From: Elephas maximus indicus
Lineage: Eukaryota; Chordata; Mammalia; Proboscidea; Elephantidae
Direction of reading: 5' to 3'
DNA length: 64,000 bases
NCBI RefSeq assembly: GCF_024166365.1
Contig: NC_064834.1
Span: forward strand, 72,308,001-72,372,000
Of the stretch, positions 62,568-64,000 are shown piece after piece. A model generated the notes under the pieces. That model ran no database searches. It saw only the letters and a program-made list of their open reading frames with translations, and had not been told where the DNA came from. The position numbers and the translations under genes are program-made. The first letter of the stretch is position 1. Each line of letters begins with the position of its first letter.

Positions 62568-64000
62568 TTGTATTTTTTTTTAACTTTTATTGAGCTTCAA
62601 GTGAACGTTTACAAATCGAGTCAGACTGTCACATATAAGTTTATATACATCTTACTCCGTACTCCCACTTGCTCTCCCCCTAATGAGTCAGCCCTTCCAG
62701 TCTCTCCTTTTGTGACAATTTTGCCAGCTTCCAACTCTCTCTATCCTCCCATCCCCCCTCTAGACAGGAGATGCCAACACAGTCTCAAGTGTCCACCTGA
62801 TATAATTAGCTCACTCTTCATCAGCATCTCTCTCCCACCCACTGACCATTCCCTTTCATGTCTGATGAGTTGTCTTCGGGAATAGTTTCTGTCCTGTGCC
62901 AACAGAAGGTTTGGGGACCATGACCGCCGGGATTCCTCTAGTCACAGTCAGACCATTAAGTATGGTCTTTTTGTGTTTTTTGTGTGTGAGAATTTGGGGT
63001 CTGCATCCCACTGATCTCCTGCTCCCTCAGGGGTTCTCTATTGTGCTCCCTGTCAGGGCAGTCAACAGTTCTGGCCAGGTACCATCTAGTTCTTCTGGTC
63101 TCAGGATGATGTAGGTCTCTGGTTCATGTGGCCCTTTCTGTCTCTTGGGCTTTTGGTTGTCGTGTGACCTTGGTGTTCTTCATTCTCCTTTGATCCAGGT
63201 GGGTTGAGACCAATTGATGCATCTTAGATGGCCGCTTGTTAGCATTTAAGACCCCAGACGCCACATTTCAAAGTGGGATGCAAAATGTTTTCATAATAGA
63301 ATTATTTTGCCAATTGACTTAGAAGTTCCCTTAAACCATGGTCCCCAAGCCCCCGCCCTTGCTCCGCTGACCTTTGAAGCATTCATTTTATCCCGGAAAC
63401 TTCCTTTGCTTTTGGTCCAGTCCAATTGAGCTGACCTTCCATGTATTGAGTGTTGTCCTTCCCTTCACCTAAAGCAGTTCTTATCTACTAATTAATCAGT
63501 AAAAAACCCTCTCCCACCCTCCCTCCCTCCCCGCCTTGTAACCACAAAAGTATGTGTTCTTCTCAGTTTATACTATTTCTCAAGAGCTTATAATAGTGGT
63601 CTTATACAATATTTGTCCTTTTGCCTCTGACTCATTTCGCTCAGCATAATGCCTTCCAGGTACCTCCATGTTATGAAATGTTTCAGAGATTCGTCACTGT
63701 TCTTTATCGATGCGTAGTATTCCATTGTGTGAATATACCACAATTTATTTACCCATTCATCCTTTGATGGACACCTTGGTTGCTTCCAGCTTTTTGCTAT
63801 TGTAAACAGAGCCGCAATAAACATGGGTGTGCATATATCTGTTTGTGTGAAGGCTTATTTCTCTAGGGTATATTCCGAGGAGTGGGATTTCTGGGTTGTA
63901 TGGTAGTTCTATTTCTAACTGTTTAAGATAACGCCAGATAGATTTCCAAAGTGGTTGTACCATTTTACATTCCCACCAGCAGTGCATAAGAGTTCCAATC
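62568..64000 (-). mobile_element. Young L1: 3' UTR and end of ORF2, running off the window
   Basis: Antisense of the family at 2223-5130. The 3' UTR runs from a T run at 62570 with the C-rich complement of the G-rich tract at about 63505-63535. From about 63600 the ORF2 end follows ([40 protein letters not shown]). The 5' part lies beyond 64000. Confidence 0.94.

Noticed and set aside
1-64000. CRISPR arrays, bacterial operons, phage or plasmid genes
   Set aside because: No spaced short direct repeats, no compact coding, and splice-interrupted mammalian genes throughout.

Overview
This window is nuclear DNA from a mammal, most likely a paenungulate (elephant, or a close relative such as manatee or hyrax). 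About thirty copies of the afrotherian tRNA-derived SINE (AfroSINE) are present, together with an RTE/BovB-type LINE sharing its 3' tail, a young L1 family and old placental repeats (MIR, L2, MER20, MaLR LTRs). Genes are split into exons with GT-AG introns and repeats fill most of the rest. There is no sign of prokaryotic, phage or plasmid sequence.

Left part (about 1-8.7 kb): a small plus-strand gene whose last two coding exons (5871-5946 and 7349-8146) encode a basic protein that I recall as resembling human C10orf120. A first coding exon at 942-1150 fits in phase and would give a protein of about 360 residues. A 2.9-kb 5'-truncated L1 sits in its first intron. The gene ends tail to tail with NSMCE4A.

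Middle part (about 8.7-22.6 kb): the complete NSMCE4A gene on the minus strand. Ten coding exons join without a phase error into 389 codons, from the ATG at 22198 to the TGA at 9569. NSMCE4A is the kleisin subunit of the SMC5-SMC6 DNA-repair complex. The promoter is a CpG island with a tandem array of 61-63 bp units just upstream. Introns carry MER20 elements, AfroSINEs, L1 3' ends and a decayed tRNA-Ala.

Right part (about 22.6-64 kb): the upstream region and first coding exon of TACC2 on the plus strand. The start codon at 58982 begins a reading frame MGNENSTPDNQ, ending at a GT donor. The gene order NSMCE4A(-) then TACC2(+) matches human 10q26.13. The 36 kb between is repeat-rich: five solo LTRs of one MaLR-like family (four with recognisable 5-bp target duplications), an ERVL-like LTR, many AfroSINEs, RTE and L1 fragments, and several nested insertions that give relative ages. 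Two segments with strong splice donors (ending at 34434 and 57025) may be non-coding first exons of TACC2.

No CRISPR array, bacterial operon or new enzymatic system is present. The items most worth a second look are the C10orf120-like gene between the ATE1 side and NSMCE4A, the minisatellite at the NSMCE4A promoter, a 137-bp inverted duplication downstream of it, and the candidate TACC2 first exons and CTCF-like sites.
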